Counted from the stretch's first letter, positions 20,422-29,526 are shown. The stretch is DNA of 40,845 nucleotides from Candidatus Peregrinibacteria bacterium (GCA_016178535.1 JACOTD010000012.1:1-40845); one strand, 5' to 3'. The notes: a model not told the origin generated them from the letters alone. Numbers and translations are program-made.

Positions 20422-20692
20422 ACGCGTGTTGGTGTTTGTTGTTTCTGTGACCTCACCCCCAACCCCTCTCCTGTTCTTGGGCTGTCCTTTCCTTCAGAAT
20501 TTTTGCATGTTTCTCGTGCAGGAACGGCAGGAGAGGGGGGTGTTTTGTTTATGTTTTGTCGTGTGGCAGCAAAAAAACAAACAAAACATTCCCCTCTCCT
20601 TGCTCAGAGCCTTCAGGAACATTCTCCTACATCGAAGAAAGGAAAATGGAAGGAGGAGAGGGGTTAGGGGTAAGGTCAAAACACCAACACCA
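20422..20692. repeat. Large imperfect palindromic intergenic element
   Basis: gacctcacccccaacccctctcct ... aggagaggggttaggggtaaggtc, inner ggagaggggggtgttttgttt ... aaacaaaacattcccctctcc. Confidence 0.8.
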
Positions 20693-20743
20693 TACAAAAC
20701 AGACCCCTGTCTTCGCCGAGATCTCCTCTTTATACTCTGTCTG

Positions 20744-23700
20744 ATGTTCGACCCCGTCGATCCACGGCAGAATTTCCCCTCGCTCGAGCGTGGCATTCTG
20801 AAGGAGTGGCGTGAGGAAAACACGTTCAAGCGATCGATTCATCAGAGGAGCCGCCAGGAGGGAGACCCGCTCGACGGGAAAAAAGGGGCGAGGGAAGACT
20901 GCTTCAGCTTCTACGACGGGCCGCCGTTTGCGACCGGGCTCCCCCACTACGGCCACCTCCTCGCGGGGACGATCAAGGACGTCATCCCCCGGTACCAGAC
21001 CATGCGCGGCAAACGCGTGGACCGGCGCTTCGGGTGGGACTGCCACGGGCTCCCCATCGAGAACATCATCGAGAAGGAGCACGGCATCAAGAGCAAGAAG
21101 GAGATCGAGGCCATGGGCGTGAAAGCGTTCAATGACTTGTGCCGCAGCGCCGTCCAGCGGCACACGAAGGAATGGAGAGTCGTCGTGGAACGCATGGGAA
21201 GGTGGGTCGACATGGATCACGACTACCGGACCATGGACCCCGAATACATGGAGAGCATCTGGTGGGTGTTCGCCTCGCTCGCGGAGAAGGAGCTGATCTA
21301 CGAGGGCCGCAAGCCGATGCATATCTGTCCGCGATGCCAGACATCGCTCTCCAATTTCGAAGTGACGCAGGGATACAGAGAGATCACGGACTATTCCGTC
21401 ACGGCGAAGTTTGAACTCATCGATGAGCCGGGAACATTCGTCCTCGCGTGGACGACGACTCCGTGGACGCTACCTGGGAATTTGTTTCTTGCTTTGAATC
21501 CTAATATCCAATACGTGAAATTTAAATACAAAAATGAATTCTGCATTGTTGCAGAAGCTATATGGAATAACCGTGAAAATCCAAAAAATGTATTGCACTC
21601 ACTCATGTACGCCAAAGCGCATGAACCAGGTATGCCAATTTTTGATACCGAAAAAATCGTTGGTAATCCATTTTCAGGGAAAGAACTTCTCGAAAAAAAG
21701 TATGGTCCTCTCTTCCCCTACTTCGCCGAAGAATACCAGAGAAGCGCTTTCCGGATCGTGCCAGGGGAATTCGTCACGATTGACGAGGGAACGGGCGTTG
21801 TGCACATCGCACCGGGATTCGGCGAGGACGACTGCAACATCGGGAAGCGAGAGCGGGTTCCCCTCCTCCAGCACGTTCACATGGACGGAACGTTCACGAG
21901 CGACGTGAGAGAGTTCTCCGGCATGCACGTGAAGCCGAAGGAAGATCCCAGCAAGACCGATCACAAAATCGCCGCATGGCTCGATGCGCACGGAAAGCTG
22001 TTCGCTGCGGAAAACTACTCTCACACGTACCCCCATTGCTGGCGATGCGATACTCCCCTCCTCAACTATGCGACCTCCTCCTGGTTCGTTTCGGTGGAGA
22101 AAATCAAGGAGAACATGCTCCAGGCGAACGCGGAGACGGAGTGGGTGCCCTCGCACATCCGCGATGGAAGGTTCGGGAAGTGGCTCGAGAATGCGCGCGA
22201 CTGGGCGATCTCCCGCTCGCGGTACTGGGGCACGCCGCTGCCGATCTGGCGATGCAGCGAGACGGGAGAGACGGAGGTGATCGGGAGCAGGGACGATCTG
22301 ATGAAGCGCAAACCGATCCGGTTCACGAAAGTAACGGTGCTGCGCCACGGTGAGAGCGGGGGGAACGTGGCGCCGCTCTACCAGGGAAAACCACCCGGAA
22401 CGGATCTGACGGCGAAGGGGAAGAACCAAGTGCGCGCGACGGCGGATCGCCTTTCCGACGAGACGATCGCGCGGATCTACTGCTCCCCGCTCGCGCGGAC
22501 GACGCAGACGGCGGCGATCATCGCGGAGGAGACGGACGCGGAGGCAGTGACTGACGAGCGCCTCCGCGAGGTGGAATTCGGCGAGTACGAGGGCACATCG
22601 ATCGATTTTTCCGACCTCACGCTCGTGAGAGCCAGGAGAGCCCACAAGCTCGAGACGGGGAAGATGGAGAGCATCTACCACTTCCCGGGCATGGAGACCT
22701 GGAAGCACGTGCACGCGCGCATGAGCGATTTCTTGACCGACGTCCTGCCCAGGCACCGCGGCGAGCACATCGTGATCGTCACGCACGCCGATCCCCTCCA
22801 GAACATCCGCACCTTCTTCACGGGCGAAGACCCGGTGAAGATCTCGCACCAGCCTTACCCGGGCTTCGCCGAGCCGTTCACCTTCTACTGGGATCACGAC
22901 ACGGGGAAGGAACTCGATCTCCACAGGGAGACCGTCGATACGATTCGGTGGCCAGGATCTCCGAACGAGAAGAGCGTTGAGGTGACCATCGTGCGGCACG
23001 GGGAGACGGACTGGAACAAGGAGCGCAAAGTGCAAGGCGGCGATGTCGACGAGCCGCTGAATGGCGAAGGGGGAAGCCAGGCGCATGCGCTCGCGAAGAA
23101 GCTCGCGAAGAAAACATTCGACGTGATCCTCTCTTCCGATCTGAAACGGACCGCCGGGACAGCCGCCATCCTCTCAAAGGAGCTCGGCGTTCCGCTCGCG
23201 GGTGAATGGAGAGAGCTCCGCGAACGGTTCACGGGTGAATGGAGCGGGACGTCCATCGATGACGTGATGAAGAAGCACCCGCGGATACACGAGAAACAGA
23301 GTCCGGTTTCCCAGCACGCAACACCGCCGGGCGGCGAGAGCCTCTCAGAATTTCTCCAGCGCATGGAGCGCGCCTACGACCGTCTCCTCGAAGAATTTTC
23401 CGGGAAGAAGATCCTCATCGTCACGCACAAGGGGGTCATTCAGGGGCTCGCAGCGCTCGCGGAGAATCTGACGCACAAGCAGGCGATTGATCATGCGAAG
23501 GAGAATGCCGAACTGCAGACGCTCACCCTCCATCCCCTCCTCCGGCGCATCCCCGAGGTGCTCGATTGCTGGTTCGAGAGCGGCTCGATGCCGTATGCGC
23601 AGGGGCACTTTCCCTTCGCACTTCGCACTTCGTACTTCGCAATTGATCAGGAGCAAAAGGGCGAATTGCGAATTGCGAGTGGCGAATTGCCCCCCGGCTT

Positions 23701-25186
23701 TCCCGCCGACTTCATCGCCGAGGGGATCGACCAAACGCGCGGGTGGTTCTATACGTTGACGGTGCTCAGCGCGGCGCTCTTCAACCTTCCGGCGTTTCGC
23801 CACTGCATCGTGAACGGGACGGTGCTCGCGGAGGACGGCAGGAAGATGAGCAAGCGGCTGAAGAATTACCCCGAGCCGCTCGAGGTCGTGGAGAAGCACG
23901 GGGCCGATGCCGTGCGCTTCGCGCTCATGAGTTCGCCTGCCGTGCGTGGCGAAGACCTGCGCTTCTCGGAGAAACTCGTGCTCGAGACGGTCAGGAGCGT
24001 CCTGCTGCCCCTCTGGAACACGTATTCATTTTTCGTGACGTACGCGAACGCGGCCACGTGGGAAGCGAGTGAAACTCGAAGACATTCGACGCATCCGCTC
24101 GATATTTGGATCCGCGCCGAGGTGCAGGATCTCGTGAATAGGATGACGGAGCAACTCGACGGCTACGATCTCTCCGCAACCTGTGCGGAGCTGCACGACA
24201 CGATCGACGCGCTCACCAATTGGTACATCCGTCTCTCGCGCCGGCGATTCGCCGGGAAGAGCGGCATTCATACGGAGACGGCATTCGATGACCATGGAGA
24301 GGATCGCCATGCGGCTCTCCACACGCTCTTCGATGTTCTCCTGACCCTCTGCCAGCTCCTGTCACCCTTCTGCCCGTTCATCACCGAGGCGATCTACTTG
24401 AACCTCGTTCCCGAGGAGCACGGATCCATCCACCTGACCGACTGGCCGGCCCCTCGGGCACTGACGAAGGAGGAAGAGATTCTCCTCTCGCGCACGCGGC
24501 TCCTGCGGATGATCGTGACGCTCGGGCTCTCGGTGCGCGCCGAGCGGAAGGTGAAGCTGCGTCAGCCGCTCAGCAAGGCGACGGCGGCGATTCCGCAATC
24601 TCTTCGGGAAGGCGGCGATCTCACTCTCGATGAACTGCGGCTCCTGCAGGAAGAATTGAACGTGAAGGCCATCGAAGTGGTGGACGATCCGGGGTCTCTC
24701 GCGCAGGCGATCGCACAGGTGGACGCGCGGAAGGTCGGGCCGCGATTGGGGGGTCGCGTGCAAGAGATCATCATCGCCGGGAAGAGCGGCGACTTCACCG
24801 TGAAGGAGAACGGCGAGGTGTTGATTCTCGAAGAAGTTCTCTCCCCCGAAGAAGTCACGATCGTCTACCGCGGACGCGAAGGGGAGAATATCGCGGCGGA
24901 CCGGGGGATCGTCGTCAGCATGGAGACGGCCGTGACGCCGGCATTGAAGAAGGAAGGGATGCTCCGAGACCTTCTCCGCGCCATCCAGAAGCTGCGGAAG
25001 GAGGAAGGCTTCGCGGTCACCGATCGCGTGACGCTTTCAATCGAGGGAGCGGATGATCTGATTCAGCACAACAAAGAAGTCATTGAACGCGAGACGAACG
25101 TCGTCGTCGACGGGAACAAGGACGGAGAGCACCATGTGATCCAACTCGACGATGACCATTCCGTGACGATCACCATAAAGAAGTGA
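20744..25186 (+). CDS. ileS: Isoleucyl-tRNA synthetase (type-2-like) with two embedded histidine phosphatase domains
   Basis: FYDGPPFATGLPHYGHLLAGTIKD, WTTTPWTLPGN, DCWFESGSMPYAQ, FIAEGIDQTRGWFYTL, DGRKMSKRLKNYPEP; ~1480 aa. RHG domains at ~22328-22970 and ~22972-23530. Confidence 0.95.
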   Translation: MFDPVDPRQNFPSLERGILKEWREENTFKRSIHQRSRQEGDPLDGKKGAREDCFSFYDGPPFATGLPHYGHLLAGTIKDVIPRYQTMRGKRVDRRFGWDCHGLPIENIIEKEHGIKSKKEIEAMGVKAFNDLCRSAVQRHTKEWRVVVERMGRWVDMDHDYRTMDPEYMESIWWVFASLAEKELIYEGRKPMHICPRCQTSLSNFEVTQGYREITDYSVTAKFELIDEPGTFVLAWTTTPWTLPGNLFLALNPNIQYVKFKYKNEFCIVAEAIWNNRENPKNVLHSLMYAKAHEPGMPIFDTEKIVGNPFSGKELLEKKYGPLFPYFAEEYQRSAFRIVPGEFVTIDEGTGVVHIAPGFGEDDCNIGKRERVPLLQHVHMDGTFTSDVREFSGMHVKPKEDPSKTDHKIAAWLDAHGKLFAAENYSHTYPHCWRCDTPLLNYATSSWFVSVEKIKENMLQANAETEWVPSHIRDGRFGKWLENARDWAISRSRYWGTPLPIWRCSETGETEVIGSRDDLMKRKPIRFTKVTVLRHGESGGNVAPLYQGKPPGTDLTAKGKNQVRATADRLSDETIARIYCSPLARTTQTAAIIAEETDAEAVTDERLREVEFGEYEGTSIDFSDLTLVRARRAHKLETGKMESIYHFPGMETWKHVHARMSDFLTDVLPRHRGEHIVIVTHADPLQNIRTFFTGEDPVKISHQPYPGFAEPFTFYWDHDTGKELDLHRETVDTIRWPGSPNEKSVEVTIVRHGETDWNKERKVQGGDVDEPLNGEGGSQAHALAKKLAKKTFDVILSSDLKRTAGTAAILSKELGVPLAGEWRELRERFTGEWSGTSIDDVMKKHPRIHEKQSPVSQHATPPGGESLSEFLQRMERAYDRLLEEFSGKKILIVTHKGVIQGLAALAENLTHKQAIDHAKENAELQTLTLHPLLRRIPEVLDCWFESGSMPYAQGHFPFALRTSYFAIDQEQKGELRIASGELPPGFPADFIAEGIDQTRGWFYTLTVLSAALFNLPAFRHCIVNGTVLAEDGRKMSKRLKNYPEPLEVVEKHGADAVRFALMSSPAVRGEDLRFSEKLVLETVRSVLLPLWNTYSFFVTYANAATWEASETRRHSTHPLDIWIRAEVQDLVNRMTEQLDGYDLSATCAELHDTIDALTNWYIRLSRRRFAGKSGIHTETAFDDHGEDRHAALHTLFDVLLTLCQLLSPFCPFITEAIYLNLVPEEHGSIHLTDWPAPRALTKEEEILLSRTRLLRMIVTLGLSVRAERKVKLRQPLSKATAAIPQSLREGGDLTLDELRLLQEELNVKAIEVVDDPGSLAQAIAQVDARKVGPRLGGRVQEIIIAGKSGDFTVKENGEVLILEEVLSPEEVTIVYRGREGENIAADRGIVVSMETAVTPALKKEGMLRDLLRAIQKLRKEEGFAVTDRVTLSIEGADDLIQHNKEVIERETNVVVDGNKDGEHHVIQLDDDHSVTITIKK
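23613..23693. repeat. Heptamer-type inverted repeat inside ileS
   Basis: cccttcgcacttcgcacttcgtacttcgcaatt ... gggcgaattgcgaattgcgagtggcgaattgcc. Confidence 0.8.
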
Positions 25187-25275
25187 TTCAGCGGCGAAGG
25201 AGAAGAGAAACTTCCATCACGGAACCGCTGCCTGCCCTGAGTGTGATCGAAGCGAACCGCTGCTACACTTCTCCC

Positions 25276-25668
25276 ATGTCCGCCCCTGCCCGCATCATCG
25301 TCCGGTTCGTCCTCAATGTCCTCCTCGTCTGGGGACTCGCAACGTATCTTTCCGACTACGTTTCCGTGGAAGGAGGCTGGACGGCCTTCGTCGTGATCGG
25401 GGCATTGCTCACGCTGATGAATGCGATCGTCCGGCCGCTCCTCACCCTCATCACGCTGCCGTTGCGATTGCTCGCGACGATTCTGACGGTCGTGATTGTC
25501 AACGGCATCTTCCTCTGGCTCACGATCCTGATCGTCGGTGCGATGGATCCGACCGTCGTCTCGCTCCAGATCAACGGCGGCATCGCCGGATGGATCTTCC
25601 TCTCGCTCCTGGTGGGTCTCGCGAACTGGGTGATGAAGGAAGTGCTGCACTACGAAGCGAGGACATAG
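25276..25668 (+). CDS. Small membrane protein, phage holin family 4-like
   Basis: VRFVLNVLLVWGLATYL...LLTLMNAIVRPLLTLITLPLRLLATILTVVIVNGIFLWLT. Confidence 0.8.
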   Translation: MSAPARIIVRFVLNVLLVWGLATYLSDYVSVEGGWTAFVVIGALLTLMNAIVRPLLTLITLPLRLLATILTVVIVNGIFLWLTILIVGAMDPTVVSLQINGGIAGWIFLSLLVGLANWVMKEVLHYEART

Positions 25669-25707
25669 ATTTGCATCTTGTTTCTTGTATCTTCGATCTT
25701 TTTCCTT

Positions 25708-26598
25708 TCACGCCGCCCACCCCTGCATCACCCCCGCAGCGGCGCTGAAGAAGGCAACCAGTGCAGCGCCGAGCATCCACCATCCGGTTGCTCCGAAGAT
25801 TTTCTTCGCCGTCGGATCGTCGCTGCGATGGAGTTGGCGCTTCCACGCGTCCGCAACGAGGAGGAATGCGGCGCTGAGAATGAGTGCGCGGAATGACTCG
25901 TGCGCCATGACCATTCGAAACACCACGAGGAGAATCACAACCGAGAGAAATTGCAAGAGCCCTCGTGCAACATGCGGGCGAGAGAGCAATCGCGCATCGA
26001 CCCATGAGCCGATGATGAGCCCGAGCATGGAGCAAAGGAATGCAACGAGCGGAGATGCTGCCATCGTCGCGTAGCTGGATGTGAAGAAGCTGAGCATCCG
26101 TTCCACCGGCAGCGTGAGGACGATCGCGGCTGCGATGAGGAGACCGATGACCATGCCGCAAGCGGCGAACGGTCGCGAGGGACGCAGAAGGAGTCGCGCG
26201 GCAACGGAGAGCAGGAACAGGAATGCGAGCGCGCAGGCAACCTGACTGTAGAGGAGCACGCTGAATTCCGGCGCGTGATCAGGCGTGTTGGCGCTGACAA
26301 TCGAGGCGACGCCGTTCTGGCTCTTCGCGTACAGGAGGTACGGCTCCCGATCCGCGAGGGCGTTTCCCCAATCATCGCTCTGCGAGAGAAAGACGACGGA
26401 CTCGGGGAACGGCCCCTTGAACGGATGGATGAGCCGCACCTGGGGCATCTCCCCGACGAATTTCATGCGGCCGACGAACACGCTGTCCGCGCTTCTCCAA
26501 AGATCGAACGGCGTTGAGAGGAGCTTGGCAAGGGCAGCAGTCGATACACAAAAAATAAGAAACAACGCGCCGAAGAGAGAGAGAATGGATCTTCGCAT
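25708..26598 (-). CDS. Hypothetical membrane protein with signal peptide
   Basis: MRRSILSLFGALFLIFCVSTAALA; several TM segments. Confidence 0.6.
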   Translation of the reverse strand: MRRSILSLFGALFLIFCVSTAALAKLLSTPFDLWRSADSVFVGRMKFVGEMPQVRLIHPFKGPFPESVVFLSQSDDWGNALADREPYLLYAKSQNGVASIVSANTPDHAPEFSVLLYSQVACALAFLFLLSVAARLLLRPSRPFAACGMVIGLLIAAAIVLTLPVERMLSFFTSSYATMAASPLVAFLCSMLGLIIGSWVDARLLSRPHVARGLLQFLSVVILLVVFRMVMAHESFRALILSAAFLLVADAWKRQLHRSDDPTAKKIFGATGWWMLGAALVAFFSAAAGVMQGWAA

Positions 26599-26621
26599 TG
26601 GGAAGAGACTAGTCGCACGCT

Positions 26622-26748
26622 CGGAGAATGGCCAGATGGTTCGATGGTGAGATGGTTGCAAAGCAAGATCGAGATCGATGGAAACGAACTCTGAGAATCG
26701 CTTGCGAACCATCTAGCCATCACACCATCGAACTATTCGTTCCCTCAT
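26622..26748. repeat. Heptamer-type inverted repeat (GATGGTT-like)
   Basis: ttcgatggtgagatggttgcaaagc ... gcttgcgaaccatctagccatcacaccatcgaa. Confidence 0.75.
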
Positions 26749-26759
26749 CACTCACTCCA

Positions 26760-27020
26760 CTACATCGTCTTATTGATGAGATCGTTCAGGGCCCAACTGA
26801 CACCCTTGATGGCTGCGGGGGCTGGCACGTCACGGTACGAGGAGGCGACGCCGAATTCGTCCTCGCTCTTCTTCCACCCGAAGATGACGAACCCCGGGAT
26901 GCCCAGCTCCGCGAGAAAATCGTCGAGCCGCTTCTGGATGTCGTCTTGTTGCATGAAGGAGATGAACGTGCGCCAAGTGTAGCCGTCATCGATCGAATCG
27001 GGAAGATCCATGAACAGCAT
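26760..27020 (-). CDS. Hypothetical 86-aa protein
   Basis: Intact ORF between repeat elements; no family recognised. Confidence 0.45.
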   Translation of the reverse strand: MLFMDLPDSIDDGYTWRTFISFMQQDDIQKRLDDFLAELGIPGFVIFGWKKSEDEFGVASSYRDVPAPAAIKGVSWALNDLINKTM

Positions 27021-27110
27021 GACTGACTGAATCGCTGAGCCACTGAATCACTCCCCATCGACCTAGGGCAATCCACAAAAATCTGCTATACTATGGGGAA
27101 AACTCACACC

Positions 27111-28145
27111 ATGCCCCTCCTCAAGACTGCAGTCCGCCCGGCGGGAACCAGGCAACGCTTGCCGTGGTACGCGCTGTGCTCGGCGTTGTGCGCGCTCGTG
27201 GTGATCGCCGCATCGGGGCTCTTGATGGTGGATCTGTTCGATGCATCCGCCCTGCATGGAATGCACATCGCGACGACGATCCTCGGATTCGTCGGATTGC
27301 AGCAATTCAGCACCGTGCAGCGGGAGGAAATGATCCTCGTGCTGTGCATCCTCGCCGCGGCCATGGCCGGCTTCGATCTCGCGCGTTTGGCGGGGGCGCT
27401 GCACACATCGTCCGCGGGCATGCGGGAACAGATGGAATCCGAGCGCCTGGCGCTGCTGGATCTTGCCACCCATCAGCTCGGGGCGCCGCTCGCAACCTTC
27501 AAATGGTGGCTGGAGATCCTGCAAGATCCCGAGATGGAGAGCACGATCGACAGGAAGGAAATCTACGCGCAAGTGAAGGAGGGCGTCGACCGGCTCGATG
27601 CGCTCATGCAATCGCTGAGCAAGGGAACGACCGCCCGCCTGGACGCCCGGCACTACCGCAAGGACACGATCGATTCGCTCAAGTACCTCGTCGTGCGGGC
27701 GGTGGAGGAAGCGCGCATGGAGCTCAACGCGCACTTCCTCACCGTGAAGATGAAGATCGATGAAACACTCCCGCCCGTCCAGGCCGACGGCGAGGAACTC
27801 TTCTCGATCCTCCGGGAATTGCTGAAAAACGCCATTGCGTTCTCCAAGCCAAACGCGGCGATCACGGTAACGGTGAAGAAGAAGTGGGGGATGTGCTCCA
27901 TCGCCATCGCCGATCAGGGCCACGGCATTCCGGAGGAAGATCTGCCGCGCGTCTTCGAGAAATTCTTCCGCGCGTCGAACGCCGCCAAATACAAACCGGT
28001 CGGCAACGGCATGGGGCTCGCGACCGCACGGGAGATCGTGGAGCGGTGCGGCGGCACGATCGCCATCGCGAGTACGGAAGACAAAGGAACGACCGTCTCG
28101 CTCATGCTCCCGTTCGCGGTGAAGGCGAAGCAAAGTGCATCATGA
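27111..28145 (+). CDS. Sensor histidine kinase (orphan; alternative start 27093)
   Basis: LLDLATHQLGAPLATFKWWLEIL (H box), LRELLKNAIAFSKPNAAITV, IADQGHGIPEEDLPRVFEKFFRASNA, GNGMGLATAREIVERCGGTIAI. Confidence 0.92.
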   Translation: MPLLKTAVRPAGTRQRLPWYALCSALCALVVIAASGLLMVDLFDASALHGMHIATTILGFVGLQQFSTVQREEMILVLCILAAAMAGFDLARLAGALHTSSAGMREQMESERLALLDLATHQLGAPLATFKWWLEILQDPEMESTIDRKEIYAQVKEGVDRLDALMQSLSKGTTARLDARHYRKDTIDSLKYLVVRAVEEARMELNAHFLTVKMKIDETLPPVQADGEELFSILRELLKNAIAFSKPNAAITVTVKKKWGMCSIAIADQGHGIPEEDLPRVFEKFFRASNAAKYKPVGNGMGLATAREIVERCGGTIAIASTEDKGTTVSLMLPFAVKAKQSAS

Positions 28146-28202
28146 GGTCTGCGTCGAGATCGTGAGCATTCAAGAAGAGAGAGCTGCTGCCGGGCGTCGC
28201 CG

Positions 28203-28598
28203 TCACACGATCTTCTTCGCAATGGCTTCGTCTGCAGACCAGGCTCCACCGCCATGGACGATGAGCGGCAGGAACATGAAGAGGAACAGGAGCGGGATGA
28301 CGAATCCGGTCATGTAGCCGCTGCCGTACGTCGCCGCCACAGCGCCGATCATGATGACCGCCAGCGATGCTGCGCAGAATCGTGTGCAAAAACCCACGAT
28401 CATGCTGAGCGCGCCTACACTCTCGCCGAGAATGACAAGGAACGCGATGAACGATGGAATTCCCTGGCTCGTCAGAAATTGCATCGTTCCCGTGAACGTT
28501 TGGAGCTTGAGAATGCCGAAGGGCAGCATGGCAGCACCGGCCCCCACGCGCAGGAGGAGGGTGCCGTAGTCATGGTTCGTCGCGAAGAAGCGCTGCAT
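28203..28598 (-). CDS. DoxX family membrane protein
   Basis: LLLRVGAGAAMLPFGILKLQTF...GIPSFIAFLVILGESVGALSMIVGFCTRFCA. Confidence 0.85.
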   Translation of the reverse strand: MQRFFATNHDYGTLLLRVGAGAAMLPFGILKLQTFTGTMQFLTSQGIPSFIAFLVILGESVGALSMIVGFCTRFCAASLAVIMIGAVAATYGSGYMTGFVIPLLFLFMFLPLIVHGGGAWSADEAIAKKIV

Positions 28599-28788
28599 AG
28601 AAAAAGGGGGGGAATGTCTGCGCGACTATAGCATCTCTCATCAGCATCTGCATCTGCAGAACAATCTCTCCCCGCAAACATTCCGCAATGCCAAGGATCA
28701 TGCTATGCTCATCGTCTTCGCTCTCTGAAACCATGGGCGAGAAGTTCTCGGTCTCTCATGCTTTTCTGTTTCTCTGAGTTTTTTTGGG

Positions 28789-29202
28789 GGATGACAGGTT
28801 TCGACAGCGTGATACGAGTCCGGTCGTGCTTCTGTTCGGGATGGCAACGGTTCCCGTCACCCACCGCTGCGCACCATATCTGCCAAACTGACAGATCGCG
28901 TTTCCGATTTCGTGAGCAAGGTCACAGGCTTCGCAAGAAGCTTCGTGCCTTCGTTCGCACCGGCATTCGCCTAAGTCCGCACGTGCTGCGGACACGTCTC
29001 ACCCCCGATTCTCGCTACGGGGATGAGGCGCCACCAGCGAGACAGGCAGAGCGTCTGATGTCGCGCTCCGCCTGACTTCCGACATCATCCTCCGCACCTT
29101 TCCTTGTTCCTTCCTCAGGGGTGCGGAACGCGGAAGGAACACGACAGTACGAGCCATCGCACTCCACGTTGGACCCGGGTTCAATTCCCGGCATCTCCAC
29201 CA
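28789..29202 (+). ncRNA. ssrA: Transfer-messenger RNA (tmRNA)
   Basis: 5' GGGGATGACAGGTTTCGACAG and 3' GGACCCGGGTTCAATTCCCGGCATCTCCACCA; acceptor GGGGATG pairs with CATCTCC; tag ORF ends ...PAFA-TAA (28972-28974) followed by a GTCCGCA/TGCGGAC stem. Confidence 0.95.
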
Positions 29203-29222
29203 AACTTCGCGCAGCGAAGTTT
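29202..29222 (+). repeat. Hairpin directly at the tmRNA CCA end
   Basis: AAACTTCGC-GCA-GCGAAGTTT. Confidence 0.6.
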
Positions 29223-29239
29223 GCCCCGTGTAGCCCAAG

Positions 29240-29488
29240 ATGCTTTACTTCTTCGCCGCGTGGTGCCCCATTTGCCACCAGACCAACCAGACGCTCACCT
29301 CGTGGTACACTCACGGCGATGGATTGCTGACGATCTACAGAATCAACTACGACACGGAGAAATCCCTCGAACAGAAGTACGGCGTCACGTACCAACACAC
29401 GTTCGTGAAAGTCGATGGCAAAGGCAATCTCATCACCATCCTCACCGGTCCGAGCGACGAGGAGTTACGGGATCTCCTCAAGGCGTAA
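29240..29488 (+). CDS. Thioredoxin-fold protein (short N-terminus)
   Basis: MLYFFAAWCPICHQTNQTL (WCPIC). Confidence 0.75.
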   Translation: MLYFFAAWCPICHQTNQTLTSWYTHGDGLLTIYRINYDTEKSLEQKYGVTYQHTFVKVDGKGNLITILTGPSDEELRDLLKA

Positions 29489-29526
29489 GGCGTCGTCTTC
29501 TGCGACCATCTCTCTCCATCTCTTCT

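Noticed and set aside
17600-20743. 5' part of the 2528-aa plus-strand ORF (17600..25186)
   Set aside because: Charged low-information sequence antisense to the RelA/SpoT-EamA gene; the IleRS homology starts at ATG 20744 with its own TATACT box.
21674-23086. 470-aa minus-strand ORF
   Set aside because: Antisense shadow of ileS.
25276-25668. Phage holin as evidence for a prophage
   Set aside because: Family is widespread as chromosomal small membrane proteins; no other phage genes are nearby.
28871-28891. Alternative tmRNA tag GCA CCA TAT CTG CCA AAC TGA (APYLPN)
   Set aside because: Too short and polar; the other frame gives a longer tag with hydrophobic AFA terminus directly before the expected stem.
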